Source of the DNA: Hymenobacter actinosclerus
Lineage (GTDB): Bacteria > Bacteroidota > Bacteroidia > Cytophagales > Hymenobacteraceae
DNA: 64,000 bases
Assembly (NCBI RefSeq): GCF_900111515.1
Contig: NZ_FOHS01000003.1
Coordinates: 310,001 to 374,000 of the forward strand
Reading direction: 5' to 3'
The position numbers and the translations under genes were made by a program. Shown here one piece after another: positions 55,494-64,000 of this stretch (position 1 is its first letter; each line of letters begins with the position of its first letter). The notes beneath the pieces were generated by a model. It saw nothing but the letters and a program-made list of their open reading frames with translations. It ran no database searches and was not told the DNA's origin.

Positions 55494-55717
55494 GAAGCAG
55501 CGTAGGGCAGCGTTTTCAGGTCGCTCAGGCGCGCTCCGTACACCAGACATGCCCGGATGTCGGCCTCTTCCAGCGCCGGATAATCGGCCAGAACTTCGGC
55601 GTGGCTCATGCCAGATGCCAGCAATTCCAGCACTAATGATACGGGGTAGCGCATACCCCGAATGCAGGGTTTACCGTGGCAGATATCAGCCTGAACTGTA
55701 ATGCGGGGTGTTTCCAT
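55490..55717 (-). CDS. DUF433 antitoxin-like protein
   Basis: The 75-residue protein reads METPRITVQADICHGKPCIRGMRYPVSLVLELLASGMSHAEVLADYP. The ICHGKPCIRGxRxPVxxVLELLAxGxSxxEVLxDYP motif is the DUF433 hallmark, a winged-helix fold thought to bind DNA and neutralise the partner PIN-like toxin. It ends in a short Ala/Leu helix, and its stop overlaps the GTG start of DUF5615 by four bases. This gives coupled translation, as expected for an antitoxin-first operon. It likely represses its own promoter. GC is about 55%. Confidence 0.88.
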   Translation of the reverse strand: METPRITVQADICHGKPCIRGMRYPVSLVLELLASGMSHAEVLADYPALEEADIRACLVYGARLSDLKTLPYAAS

Positions 55718-55761
55718 AGAGGTGCGGCTAATTGGATGAGGCTGGCTAAAATACGAAATGC

Positions 55762-57630
55762 CTACTGATACCCGGCGGCCTGCAACTTAAACAACTCGGC
55801 GTAGCGCCCGCCCTTGGCCAGCAGCTCCTCGTGGCTGCCGACTTCCACGAACTGGCCGTTTTCGATGACCAGGATGCGGTCGGCCATGCGCACGGTGCTG
55901 AAGCGGTGGCTGATGAGGACGGCGGTTTTGCCCAGGGTCAGGTCCTTGAAGCGCTGGAACACCTCGTACTCGGCGCGGGCGTCAAGGGCGGCGGTGGGCT
56001 CGTCCAGGATCAGCAGCTGGGCGTCGCGCATGTAGGCGCGGCCCAGGGCGATTTTCTGCCACTCGCCCCCGCTCAGGTCCACGCCGCCGTTGAAGCGGCG
56101 GCCAATCATCTGCTCGTAGCCGGCGGGCAGCTTGGCAATTACCGAGTCGGCCAGGCTTTGGGCGGCAGCCTGCTCGATGCGGGGGCGGTTGTGCTGCTGC
56201 TCGATGCGGCCCACGGCCAGGTTCTGGCCGGCCGGCAGCTGGAAGCGCACGAAATCCTGGAAAATGACCCCGATTTCCTGGCGCAGCTCCCGCGGGTCGT
56301 ACTCGCGCAAATCGTAGCCGTCGAGCAGGATGCGGCCCTCGGTGGGGTCGTAGAGGCGCGAGAGCAGCTTGACCATCGTCGTTTTGCCGGCCCCGTTTTC
56401 GCCCACCAGCGCCAGTTTCTCGCCGGCCCGCAGCCGGAAATTGAGGTGGCGCAGGGCCCATTTCTCGGCGTTGCGGTACTGGAATCCCACGTTTTCAAAC
56501 GTGAAGCCCTCCCGGATAGGATTCGGGAAGGGCCGCACCGGCTGGCTCTCGTCGCGGCGGATGCGGGGCTGGAGCTGGAAAAAGTCGAAGAAATCCTGCA
56601 GGTACAGCGCCCCCTCGGCCACGGCGCTGAAGCGGCTCAGGATGCCTTCAAGCAGGCCGCGCATGCGGGCAAACGAGCCGGCCAGAAACGTGAGCTGGCC
56701 AATACTGACCGCCCCGGCCACGGCCTGCATAATAATATACACGTAGGCCGCGTAGTAGCCGGCCGCGCCCACCGCCGCGAAGAACGTGCCCCAGCCGGCC
56801 CGCTTCACTACCAGGGCCTTGTTCTTGGCGTAAAAATCGTCGGAGAGTGTGCGGAACCGGTCGGTGAGAAAGGTCGAGAGGCCGAAGATTTTCACTTCCT
56901 TGGCCGTGTCGTCGGAGGCGCCGGTCTGGCGCAGGTAGTCCAGCTCGCGGCGCTCGGGCGTCCAGCCGTGCACCAGCGAGTAGCTGCGCTCGTTGAAGTG
57001 CGACTCGCCCAGAAACGCCGGCACCACGGCTACCAGCAGCAGCACCAGCAGCCAGGGGTTGAACGCCACCAGCCCCACGGCCAGAAAACCCATCGTAATG
57101 GCATCCTGGGCCTGGCTCAGCACCTGTGACATAAGCACGGTGCGCGAAAGCGTCTGGCGGCGGGCTCGCTCCAGCTTGTCGTAAAACGTGCTGTCCTCAA
57201 ATTGGTCGAGGTCCAGCTCGGCGGCGTGCTCCATCAGCCGGATGGAGGTCTGGTTGGCGAACAGGTCGCCGAGCAGCGAGTCGAGCAGGGCCACGCCCCG
57301 GCCCAGGGCATCGGAAAGGATGGCCAGGCCGAACTCCAGGGCCACCAGCGTGAGGACGGGCGTCAGTTCGCGGGCTTCGGCCGGCTGGCGGCTCAGGCCG
57401 ATAATGGCGTCGAGGATGAGTTGGGCCACGTAGAGCATGGCCACGGGCAGGGCCGCCCGCAGCAGGCGCAGCGCCACGTTGCCCAGCGTCAGGGCCGGAC
57501 TGGTCTGCCAAATCAGGCGCAGAAAGGCGGGCAGGTTTTTAAGCGCCGAAAACCGCTCCCGCACCGAAAGAGCGGGCTTACCGTCGGCGCGGGGCTTTTT
57601 AGCAAAAAAAGAATCAGAAGGAGAAGCCAT
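55762..57630 (-). CDS. ABC transporter, fused permease and ATPase
   Basis: The ATG at 57630 gives 622 residues (MASPSDSFFAKKPRADGKPALS); the longer frame to 58899 reads through a gene on the other strand and is spurious. Residues 60-350 contain about six membrane helices (e.g. NPWLLVLLLVAVVPAFLG). The ATPase has Walker A GENGAGKTT, signature LSGGEWQKIALGRAY, Walker B LLILDEPTAALD and the switch His in ISHRFSTV. The LSGGEWQK signature and the sequence ELDYLRQTGASDDTAKEVKIFGL occur in a group of Bacteroidota and Actinobacteria exporters. Substrate unknown. It is divergent from the coiled-coil gene, and the last 57 bp have a second copy at 55079-55135. Confidence 0.9.
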   Translation of the reverse strand: MASPSDSFFAKKPRADGKPALSVRERFSALKNLPAFLRLIWQTSPALTLGNVALRLLRAALPVAMLYVAQLILDAIIGLSRQPAEARELTPVLTLVALEFGLAILSDALGRGVALLDSLLGDLFANQTSIRLMEHAAELDLDQFEDSTFYDKLERARRQTLSRTVLMSQVLSQAQDAITMGFLAVGLVAFNPWLLVLLLVAVVPAFLGESHFNERSYSLVHGWTPERRELDYLRQTGASDDTAKEVKIFGLSTFLTDRFRTLSDDFYAKNKALVVKRAGWGTFFAAVGAAGYYAAYVYIIMQAVAGAVSIGQLTFLAGSFARMRGLLEGILSRFSAVAEGALYLQDFFDFFQLQPRIRRDESQPVRPFPNPIREGFTFENVGFQYRNAEKWALRHLNFRLRAGEKLALVGENGAGKTTMVKLLSRLYDPTEGRILLDGYDLREYDPRELRQEIGVIFQDFVRFQLPAGQNLAVGRIEQQHNRPRIEQAAAQSLADSVIAKLPAGYEQMIGRRFNGGVDLSGGEWQKIALGRAYMRDAQLLILDEPTAALDARAEYEVFQRFKDLTLGKTAVLISHRFSTVRMADRILVIENGQFVEVGSHEELLAKGGRYAELFKLQAAGYQ

Positions 57631-57795
57631 AGGCCCGGTGTACGGCACACTTCGGGCCGGGGTGCCGGGGCGGCCGTTTTGGCAGGCATGCGGGTCATCG
57701 TTTCGGGTTGTGGTTCGTACATTTCCGGCTCTGTTCGTCGTTTGCTTCTTTTTGGGCTGCAGCCACCGTTCCGGCCATTCGCCTTCCTGCCCCCT

Positions 57796-59136
57796 ATGCT
57801 CCACCGCCTCACCTTCGCCCCCTTCCCCGATGCCGCCGCCGCTACCTGGTTCGCGGACCTGGGCGACGCGCTGGAAGCCGATGGCACCACGGGGCTGCTG
57901 CTGGCTAACCTCACGGTTTCTGAAGGCCAGGCGCTGGCCGCGGTGGCCGTGCTGCCGGGCCGGGTAGTGGTGCTGCAACCCGCCGCCCCGGCCGGCACCA
58001 CGGCGCCAAAGCAGCAAACCACGGCGCTGGCCACCTGGCTGGGCACCTGGCCCGAACTGCCGCCGGTACCGGCCGCCGCCATTGCGGGCTTTGTCATCGG
58101 GGCCGATGCTGCTGGCACCGCTTGGCCCGCTACCACGCTCGATGCCCTGCCCCGGCAGCTCCGCGAGTTGCCGCAAACCCTGCCACTGCCCGCCGCCGCG
58201 CTGGAGAGCTGGGCCAGCAGCCTCATCGACGACGAGGAAGACCCCGAAACTTACCGCACGGGCTTTTGGGAGCAGAAGGCCCGGCAGCTCTGGAGCTGGC
58301 TCGGCGCCGCCGATGTGCCCGCCGACCCGCCCTACGGCGTGGCCCCGCCGGCCCCCGCTCCAGCTACCGACACGGCGGCCGAGCAGCGGCGCCTGGAGCA
58401 GCTGCGGCAGCAACTGTTTGCCGAGTTGGAGCAGCAGCGCCTCCAGATGGAAGCCCGCGAAGAGGCCCGCGAACAGAGCATCGCCCAGCTCCAGCAGCAG
58501 CTGGCCGCTACGCCCACCGCCGCCGCCGAGGTAGCCGCCCTGCAAGCCCGGCTGGCCGCCGAAACCCAGGAAAAGAACGCCCTGGCCGCCGCCATTACCG
58601 CCTCGCGCCAGGAAGCCGAGGCCCGCAACCGCGAGCTGGAAGCGCGCATGCAGCAGCTGGGCCGCCAAGTGGAGCAACTGCAAACCCGCCCGGCTACGGC
58701 TGGTCCGGCCGCTACCGTTCCGGCACCGACGCCGGGGGCGTCCCCTGCTTCGGCGGCTCCACCAATGCGCCAACGGCCTGCCGGCGGCACTCCGGCCAGG
58801 CCACGGGCGGCGGCGCCCTGGCGGCTGCAATGGCCCCGGGTGGCGCTGGTGTTGGGGCTGCTGGCCGGTATCGGGGCCGGCGGCTGGGCCGTGCAGCACT
58901 ACGCGGGTTCAGCCGCCCGGCCAGCGCAGGCCCCGGCTCGCCAAGACCGCCCCACTGATAATGAAGTCGACGAAAATCTGGAAGCGGCCGCCCCTACCCT
59001 GTTTGATATTCAGCCCGACACAATTCGGGTGGAGGCGGATAAGGCCGATTCGGCCGCGGAAATTGCCCCGGAGCCGGCCGTGCCCGAGCCCGGCGAAACA
59101 ATGGATTCGGTGACGGCCCCAGCCGAAGGCATCTAA
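57796..59136 (+). CDS. Coiled-coil membrane protein of unknown function
   Basis: The ATG at 57796 gives 446 residues (MLHRLTFAPFPDAAAATWFADLGDALEADGTTG); the open frame to 57202 lies antisense to the ABC transporter and is spurious. Residues 1-170 look like a globular, Ala/Pro-rich domain (TLDALPRQLRELPQTLPLPAAAL). Residues 195-300 form a long coiled coil rich in Gln, Glu and Arg. A Pro/Ala-rich linker and one membrane helix (VALVLGLLAGIGAGGWAVQH, about 352-371) follow, with an acidic C-terminal tail. The layout suggests a scaffold or tether at the inner membrane. No family recognised. Confidence 0.65.
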   Translation: MLHRLTFAPFPDAAAATWFADLGDALEADGTTGLLLANLTVSEGQALAAVAVLPGRVVVLQPAAPAGTTAPKQQTTALATWLGTWPELPPVPAAAIAGFVIGADAAGTAWPATTLDALPRQLRELPQTLPLPAAALESWASSLIDDEEDPETYRTGFWEQKARQLWSWLGAADVPADPPYGVAPPAPAPATDTAAEQRRLEQLRQQLFAELEQQRLQMEAREEAREQSIAQLQQQLAATPTAAAEVAALQARLAAETQEKNALAAAITASRQEAEARNRELEARMQQLGRQVEQLQTRPATAGPAATVPAPTPGASPASAAPPMRQRPAGGTPARPRAAAPWRLQWPRVALVLGLLAGIGAGGWAVQHYAGSAARPAQAPARQDRPTDNEVDENLEAAAPTLFDIQPDTIRVEADKADSAAEIAPEPAVPEPGETMDSVTAPAEGI

Positions 59137-59148
59137 AGGGTGTAGCAG

Positions 59149-59246
59149 GTTGTAGAGACGCGACCCATCGCGTCTCGGCGTTGCTGATGTTGAACGACCC
59201 ATGCTATTGTTCAACGCTGAGACGCGAAGGGTCGCATCGCTACAAC
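59149..59246. repeat. Inverted repeat after the coiled-coil gene
   Basis: Arms 59149-59183 and 59212-59246 are inverted copies, 31 of 35 matching, with a 28-nt loop; they share the GAGACGCG and GCGTCTC words of the perfect repeat at 37068-37167, also with a smaller palindrome inside each arm. It begins 13 bp after the stop codon at 59136. Confidence 0.9.
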
Positions 59247-59260
59247 CGACCATTCCAAGC

Positions 59261-59299
59261 AAAAAGCCCGGCCACCTTACGCAGGTGGCCGGGCTTTTC
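59261..59299. terminator. Bidirectional terminator between the coiled-coil and catalase genes
   Basis: A perfect 12-bp stem (AGCCCGGCCACC, 59265-59276, with 59284-59295), 7-nt loop, with an A-run on the left and TTTT on the right. It serves both convergent genes. Confidence 0.92.
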
Positions 59300-59324
59300 A
59301 GGCTTCAATCAAGGGTGCAAAGCC

Positions 59325-60932
59325 CTAATATGGCTTGGCCTCGTGGGATATTTCTTCCGCTTCTTCTACAGCCTGCTCGTCCTTCATCATCATCTCCTTA
59401 GCATGAGCAATGCCTTCGCGCAGGCGCTGGCCCCAATCCGGGTCGCAGTTGGTGCACAGCTCCAGCATCTTGGTCTGGATGACCTCGGCCGCGCCGGCCA
59501 GCGCCCCCGACATGTTGTTGATGAGGTCGTCACGCTCCCAGTCTTCGTGCTGGCGGTACCGCTCGCCGGCCTGCTCGAAGTTGTTTTCGCGGTCGAGGGT
59601 CTGGCGCATCAGGCGGCCGTTGTACTCGGGCATGTGGTCGGGGCCGGCCGGTTTGGCTTCGGTCAGGCCGTTGAGCGAGGAGGGCTCGTAGTTGGTGTGC
59701 AGGTTCTGGCCGGGCGCGGCATCCACGTGGTAGGCCATCTGGCCGTCGCGCTGGTTGGTGGCCACCCGCACTTTGGGCGCGTTGATGGGCAGTTGCAGGT
59801 AGTTGGGGCCCACGCGGTAGCGCTGGGTGTCGGAGTACGAGAAGGTGCGGCCCTGCAACATCTTGTCGTCCGAGAAATCGAGGCCATCCACCAACACGCC
59901 CGTCCCGAAGGCCACCTGCTCCACCTCGGCGAAGTAGTTTTCGGGGTTGCGGTTGAGCGTCATCATGCCCACGGGCAGGTGCGGGAACTGGTCTTCGGGC
60001 CAGATTTTGGTGTCGTCGAGCGGGTCGAAGTTTAGCTCCGGGTGCTCGTCGTCGCTCATCAGCTGCACGCGCAGCTCCCACTTGGGGAAGTTGCCCTTCT
60101 TGATGTTCTCGTACAGGTCCTGGGTGGCGTGATTAAAGTTCTTGGCCTGAATCTTCTCGGCTTCGGCCTGGGTCAGGTTCTTCACGCCCTGCATGGGCTC
60201 CCAGTGGTACTTCACCAGCATAGCCTCGCCCTTATCGTTCACCCACTTGTAGGTGTTCACGCCCGAGCCCTGCATCTGGCGGTAGTTGGCCGGAATGCCC
60301 CAGGGCGAGAACAGAAACGACACCATGTGCATGGCCTCGGGCGTGTTGCTGATGAAGTCGAAAATCCGCTCGCCGGTCTGGCGGTTAAACACCGGGTCGG
60401 GCTTTTGGGAGTGAATCAGGTCCGGAAACTTCATGGCGTCGCGGATAAAGAACACCTTCAGGTTGTTGCCCACCAAGTCCCAGTTGCCGTCTTCGGTGTA
60501 GAATTTCACCGCGAAGCCGCGCGGGTCGCGCAGGGTTTCGGGCGAGTGGCCGCCGTGGCCCACCGTAGAAAAGCGCACGAACACGGGCGTTTCCTTGCCC
60601 TTGGTGTTGAACAGCTTGGCGCGGGTGTACTTGGCAATGTCCTCGTCGCCCACCTTGCCGTAGGCCTCGAAGGTGCCGTGGGCCCCGGCCCCGCGGGCGT
60701 GCACCACGCGCTCGGGAATCCGCTCCCGGTCGAAGTGGCTGATTTTTTCGATGAACTGGTAGTTCTCCAGCGTGGCCGGGCCGCGGTTGCCCAGCGTGCG
60801 CAGGTTCTGGTTGTCGCTGAGCGGATGGCCCTGGCGGGTGGTGAGGGTGCGGGCGTCCTCGCCGGCGGCCTTGTCGTGGCCATTATGGCCGTTGCGGCCA
60901 TTCGGGGCGGAATGCTTCTCGTCGTGTGCCAT
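59325..60932 (-). CDS. Haem catalase (monofunctional, clade 3-like)
   Basis: The 535-residue protein has the catalytic His H78 in [16 protein letters not shown], the Asn in [22 protein letters not shown], and the haem-ligand region [21 protein letters not shown], in which the Tyr in YSDTQRYR coordinates the haem iron. It breaks hydrogen peroxide into water and oxygen. The first 50 residues are a His/Gly/Asn-rich leader ([16 protein letters not shown]) without signal-peptide character. Its length, between the 480- and 750-residue classes, and the QRYR motif fit the small-subunit type. A perfect 27-bp palindrome 75 bp upstream of its ATG may be a regulator site. Confidence 0.95.
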   Translation of the reverse strand: MAHDEKHSAPNGRNGHNGHDKAAGEDARTLTTRQGHPLSDNQNLRTLGNRGPATLENYQFIEKISHFDRERIPERVVHARGAGAHGTFEAYGKVGDEDIAKYTRAKLFNTKGKETPVFVRFSTVGHGGHSPETLRDPRGFAVKFYTEDGNWDLVGNNLKVFFIRDAMKFPDLIHSQKPDPVFNRQTGERIFDFISNTPEAMHMVSFLFSPWGIPANYRQMQGSGVNTYKWVNDKGEAMLVKYHWEPMQGVKNLTQAEAEKIQAKNFNHATQDLYENIKKGNFPKWELRVQLMSDDEHPELNFDPLDDTKIWPEDQFPHLPVGMMTLNRNPENYFAEVEQVAFGTGVLVDGLDFSDDKMLQGRTFSYSDTQRYRVGPNYLQLPINAPKVRVATNQRDGQMAYHVDAAPGQNLHTNYEPSSLNGLTEAKPAGPDHMPEYNGRLMRQTLDRENNFEQAGERYRQHEDWERDDLINNMSGALAGAAEVIQTKMLELCTNCDPDWGQRLREGIAHAKEMMMKDEQAVEEAEEISHEAKPY

Positions 60933-61237
60933 GTGGTATGGATAAGTTGGTGGATTCCTGAAAGAGTAGTCGGCAGTAGACTACCGCTAAGGTAGGCAGA
61001 TGTTCCGTCTAGTGGAGAATTATTCTCCACTAGAATTTTGGCTTTTGCCTTTCACCGCACTTCCGCCGGCGGCCGACCGTTGTTCTGATTACGCAAAAAG
61101 GGTGGCTTTTCCAACTTTCCTTTCCGGCCCGACGGTGGTAACTTTACTCTAGCCGAAGGCCGAATCAGAAAGCCCAGAATGCATCCCAGGCCAACAGCAT
61201 TCTTAATTTCTAATTCTTAATTATTAATTAAAAATAC
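60933..61237. other. Intergenic region between catalase and dnaE
   Basis: 305 bp between divergent genes. It holds the 27-bp palindrome (61008-61034), a TAACTTTA near-consensus -7 box at about 61138-61145 on the plus strand, and an AT-rich short-word repeat (TTAATTTCTAATTCTTAATT and similar) at 61201-61235 right before dnaE. No gene is seen. Confidence 0.5.
61008..61034. promoter_or_regulatory. Perfect 27-bp palindrome upstream of catalase
   Basis: The arms TCTAGTGGAGAAT (61008-61020) and 61022-61034 are perfectly complementary about a central T. It is 75 bp before the catalase start and about 200 bp before dnaE. A dyad this exact with no T-run suggests a regulator binding site, possibly for a peroxide-responsive repressor, but a specific family cannot be named. 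Confidence 0.6.
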
Positions 61238-64000
61238 ATGCCCGTTTTCTCGCACCTGCACTCGCACACTCAGTATTCGCTGCTCGATGGCCAGGCCTCG
61301 ATTTCGGGTCTGATGAAAAAGGCCCAGGCCGACGGCATGCCGGCGGTGGCCCTCACCGACCACGGCAACATGTTCGGGGCATTCAACTTCGTGGCCGAGG
61401 CCAACAAGTACAACGTGAAGCCCATTGTGGGCTGCGAGTTTTATATGGTGGCCGACCGCCACAAAAAGGCCTTCAGCCGCGAGAAGGGCGAGCGGGACAA
61501 GCGCTACCACCAGCTGCTGCTGGCCAAAGACCAGGACGGCTACCACAACCTGAGCAAGCTCTGCTCGATGAGCTTCATCGAGGGCGTGTACAGCAAGTTC
61601 CCGCGCATTGATAAGGAGCTGCTGCTCAAATACCACAAGGGCCTGATTGCCACCAGCTGCTGCATCGGGGCCGAGATTCCCCAGGCCATTCTGTTCGAGA
61701 GCGAGGCCCGGGCCGAGGAGCTGCTCAAGTGGTGGATTGACGTGTTCGAGGACGATTACTACATTGAGATTCAGCGCCACGGGCTGATGAACTTCGATGG
61801 CACCGGCAAAAGCCAGGAAGACGTGAACCAGGTGCTGCTCGGGCTGGCCCGCAAGTACAACGTCAAGGTTATCTGCACCAACGACTCGCACTACGTCGAC
61901 CAGACCGACTTCGCGCCCCACGATATTCTGCTGTGCGTGAACACCGGCGAGGAGCACAGCATCCCGGTCGGTGACTTCCAGACCCAGTATTTCCGGCTGA
62001 TTTCCCAGGACAACAAGGTCCTGTATGACCACCTCGACAACCTGCGGCCCCTGGCCGGCCAGGACGCCGCCGTGCGCCGCCAGCTCCAGCGCATCGACGA
62101 GGAGGCCCAGGCCCCGCGGCCCAAGTCGCGCTTCGGCTTCGCCAACGACCAGTTCTATTTCAAGAGCCAGGCCGAGATGAACGCCCTGTTTGCCGACGTG
62201 CCGGAGAGCGTGGACAACACGAACGAAATCGTGGACAAAATCACGCCGCCCAAGCTGCAGCGCGATATTCTGCTGCCCAACTTCCCCATTCCGGCCGAGC
62301 ACGCCAACGCCGACGCCTTCCTGCGCCACCTTACATATAAGGGCGCGTTTGAGGGTGACAAGCGCCGATACTCCGACCGCACGCCCGAAATTGAGGAGCG
62401 CCTGGACTACGAGCTGCGCGTGATTGAGACGATGGGCTTTGCCGGCTACTTCCTCATCACCCAGGATTTCATCAACCACGGCCGCAACAATGGCGTGGCC
62501 ATCGGGCCGGGCCGGGGCTCGGCCGCCGGCTCGGCCGTGGCCTACTGCGTGGGCATCACCAACATCGACCCCATCAAGTACTCACTGCTGTTCGAGCGTT
62601 TCCTGAACCCCGAGCGCGTGTCGATGCCCGATATTGATATCGACTTCGACGACGTGAACCGCCAGCGCGTGATTGACTACGTGGTGGACAAGTACGGCAA
62701 AACCCAGGTGGCCCAGATTATCACCTTCGGCACCATGGCCGCCAAAAGCAGCATCAAGGATGTGTCGCGGGTGATGGACTTGCCGCTGCCGGTGGCCAAC
62801 GACCTCGTGAAAATGGTGCCCGACCAGGTGGGCACCACGCTCACCAAGGCCTTCGCCGAAAACCAGGAACTGGATATGATCCGGCGCGACGATTCGCCCG
62901 ACAACCTGCGGGGCCACATTCTGCGCCTAGCCACCCAGCTCGAAGGCTCGGTGCGCAACACCGGCATCCACGCGGCCGGCGTCATCATCGCCCCCGACGA
63001 TATCACCAAGTACATCCCGGTTTCGACGTCCAAGGATTCGGACCTGCTCATCACCCAGTTCGACGGCAAGGTGATTGAGAGTGCCGGGATGCTGAAAATG
63101 GACTTCCTGGGCCTGAAAACGCTCACCATTATCGTGGACGCCATCAACCTGATCGAGAAAAACCACGGCATCAAAATCGACATCGACGAGATTCCGATTG
63201 ACGACCTGAAAACCTACGAGCTGTACCAGCGCGGCGACACCATCGGCACGTTCCAGTTCGAGAGCGAGGGCATGCGCATGTACCTCAAAGACCTCAAGCC
63301 CACCAACATCGAGGATTTGATTGCCATGAACGCCCTGTACCGGCCGGGCCCCATGCAGTTCATCCCCAACTTCATCAACCGCAAGCACGGCCGCGAAGTA
63401 GTCGACTACCCGCACGAGCTGCTGGAACCCATCCTGAACTACTCGCAGGGCATTATGGTGTATCAGGAGCAGATTATGCAGGCGGCCCAGATTCTGGCCG
63501 GCTACTCGCTCGGCGGCGCCGACCTCCTGCGCCGGGCCATGGGCAAGAAGGACATGAAGAAGATGGCCCAGGAGCGGGAGAAGTTCTGCGAGGGCGCCAA
63601 AACCCTGCACGGAATCGCGGCCAAAAAGGCCAACGAGGTGTTCGACGTGATGGAGAAGTTCGCCGCTTACGGCTTCAACCGCTCACATTCAGCAGCTTAC
63701 AGCCTCGTGGCCTACCAGACCGGCTACCTCAAGGCCCACTACCCGGCCGAGTACATGGCGGCGGTGCTCACCAACAACATGGGCGATATTAAGAAGGTGA
63801 CTTTCTTTATCGAGGAAGCCCGCAAGCAGAACGTGGCCGTGCTCGGGCCCGACGTGAACGAATCCATCCTCAAGTTCAACGTGAACAAGCAGGGTCAGAT
63901 TCGCTTCGGCATGGCGGCCGTGAAGGGTGCGGGCGAGGCGGCCGTGGAGGAAATCGTGCAGGAGCGCGACCAGAACGGACCCTACGGCGACATTTTCGAC
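61238..64000 (+). CDS. dnaE: DNA polymerase III alpha subunit, 5' part (runs off window end)
   Basis: The ATG at 61238 starts MPVFSHLHSHTQYSLLDG, the PHP domain with the metal-binding HxH motif; 921 codons are in the window and no stop is reached. The polymerase palm has the catalytic aspartates in MPDIDIDFDD (about 463-473) and the helix motif GPGRGSAAGS. The finger/helix-hairpin-helix part includes LRRAMGKKDMKKM and FNRSHSAAYSLVAYQT. The enzyme is the replicative DNA polymerase core. A region with the beta-clamp- and tau-binding C-terminus lies outside the window. Upstream is AT-rich short-word DNA, so the promoter is probably near 61138. Confidence 0.97.
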   Translation, partial: MPVFSHLHSHTQYSLLDGQASISGLMKKAQADGMPAVALTDHGNMFGAFNFVAEANKYNVKPIVGCEFYMVADRHKKAFSREKGERDKRYHQLLLAKDQDGYHNLSKLCSMSFIEGVYSKFPRIDKELLLKYHKGLIATSCCIGAEIPQAILFESEARAEELLKWWIDVFEDDYYIEIQRHGLMNFDGTGKSQEDVNQVLLGLARKYNVKVICTNDSHYVDQTDFAPHDILLCVNTGEEHSIPVGDFQTQYFRLISQDNKVLYDHLDNLRPLAGQDAAVRRQLQRIDEEAQAPRPKSRFGFANDQFYFKSQAEMNALFADVPESVDNTNEIVDKITPPKLQRDILLPNFPIPAEHANADAFLRHLTYKGAFEGDKRRYSDRTPEIEERLDYELRVIETMGFAGYFLITQDFINHGRNNGVAIGPGRGSAAGSAVAYCVGITNIDPIKYSLLFERFLNPERVSMPDIDIDFDDVNRQRVIDYVVDKYGKTQVAQIITFGTMAAKSSIKDVSRVMDLPLPVANDLVKMVPDQVGTTLTKAFAENQELDMIRRDDSPDNLRGHILRLATQLEGSVRNTGIHAAGVIIAPDDITKYIPVSTSKDSDLLITQFDGKVIESAGMLKMDFLGLKTLTIIVDAINLIEKNHGIKIDIDEIPIDDLKTYELYQRGDTIGTFQFESEGMRMYLKDLKPTNIEDLIAMNALYRPGPMQFIPNFINRKHGREVVDYPHELLEPILNYSQGIMVYQEQIMQAAQILAGYSLGGADLLRRAMGKKDMKKMAQEREKFCEGAKTLHGIAAKKANEVFDVMEKFAAYGFNRSHSAAYSLVAYQTGYLKAHYPAEYMAAVLTNNMGDIKKVTFFIEEARKQNVAVLGPDVNESILKFNVNKQGQIRFGMAAVKGAGEAAVEEIVQERDQNGPYGDIFD

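Noticed and set aside
57202..57795. Upstream extension of the coiled-coil protein
   Set aside because: It lies antisense to the ABC transporter and has shadow composition (GQ- and RR-rich); the ATG at 57796 follows the divergent promoter region.
57631..58899. N-terminal extension of the ABC transporter to 1045 residues
   Set aside because: It is antisense to the coiled-coil gene and Gly/Arg-rich without domain character; ABC exporters of this type have about 600 residues.
61217..62479. Minus-strand open frame of 420 codons inside dnaE
   Set aside because: dnaE has all its motifs; the antisense frame is a codon-bias shadow.

Overview
The window looks like the chromosome of a Hymenobacter-type member of the Bacteroidota (Cytophagales). 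The base composition is near 60% GC. Promoter-like TAnnTTTG boxes replace the usual -10 element, starts lack strong Shine-Dalgarno sites, and typical Bacteroidota proteins are present: a TonB-dependent receptor with a carboxypeptidase-like N-terminal domain, DUF4136 and NlpC/P60 lipoproteins, and REC-cyclase proteins. Genus assignment is inference; no rRNA is present.

Bases 1-26.8 kb are a surface-polysaccharide locus, almost all on the minus strand and read from right to left. It starts with asnB, a polyprenyl-type GT2, ugd and uxs (UDP-glucuronate and UDP-xylose supply). Two fdtA/fdtB pairs follow (dTDP-3-amino-sugar synthesis) with associated acyltransferases, a GtrB-like GT2, a multispan membrane protein, an ABC exporter and at least eight further glycosyltransferases. 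One OafA-type acyltransferase lies on the plus strand inside the locus. The stretch 9.3-12.6 kb is much more AT-rich than its surroundings; the composition changes inside coding sequence at both edges. It carries a FemAB-like acyltransferase, a short DegT-like protein and a hexapeptide acyltransferase.

Bases 27-40 kb hold housekeeping genes: acyl-CoA-binding protein, GlcD-type oxidase, NlpC/P60 peptidase, a TonB-dependent receptor, two identical tRNA-Ala(GGC) genes, cysE-cysK, a cupin, a 46-residue basic protein, a BamE-like protein and a HEAT-cyclophilin lipoprotein. A decayed serine-resolvase fragment lies at 36.4 kb.

Bases 40.5-49.1 kb form a signalling block: two paralogous membrane histidine kinases, a response regulator and a response regulator fused to a class III adenylate cyclase. 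Convergent to them is a large transporter-like protein with HEAT-like repeats and a C-terminal cyclic-nucleotide-binding domain. An HD-domain gene is divergent from the transporter gene, and the two share an identical 32-nt leader. The parts suggest a phosphorelay-to-cAMP-to-membrane-effector pathway.

Bases 49-61 kb carry a GT28-like glycosyltransferase, a desaturase, lipoproteins, a deaminase, an ABC transporter, a coiled-coil membrane protein and catalase. A small accessory island lies at 54.1-55.76 kb: an AT-rich DUF6000-like cassette with flanking inverted repeats and a DUF433/DUF5615 toxin-antitoxin-like pair, next to an orphan copy of the last 18 codons of the neighbouring ABC transporter. 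The window ends inside dnaE.

A theme throughout is long, often perfect inverted repeats or short-word repeats in intergenic gaps, many beginning at a stop codon (24.86, 27.5, 34.8, 36.23, 37.07, 45.5, 48.35, 50.23 and 59.15 kb).
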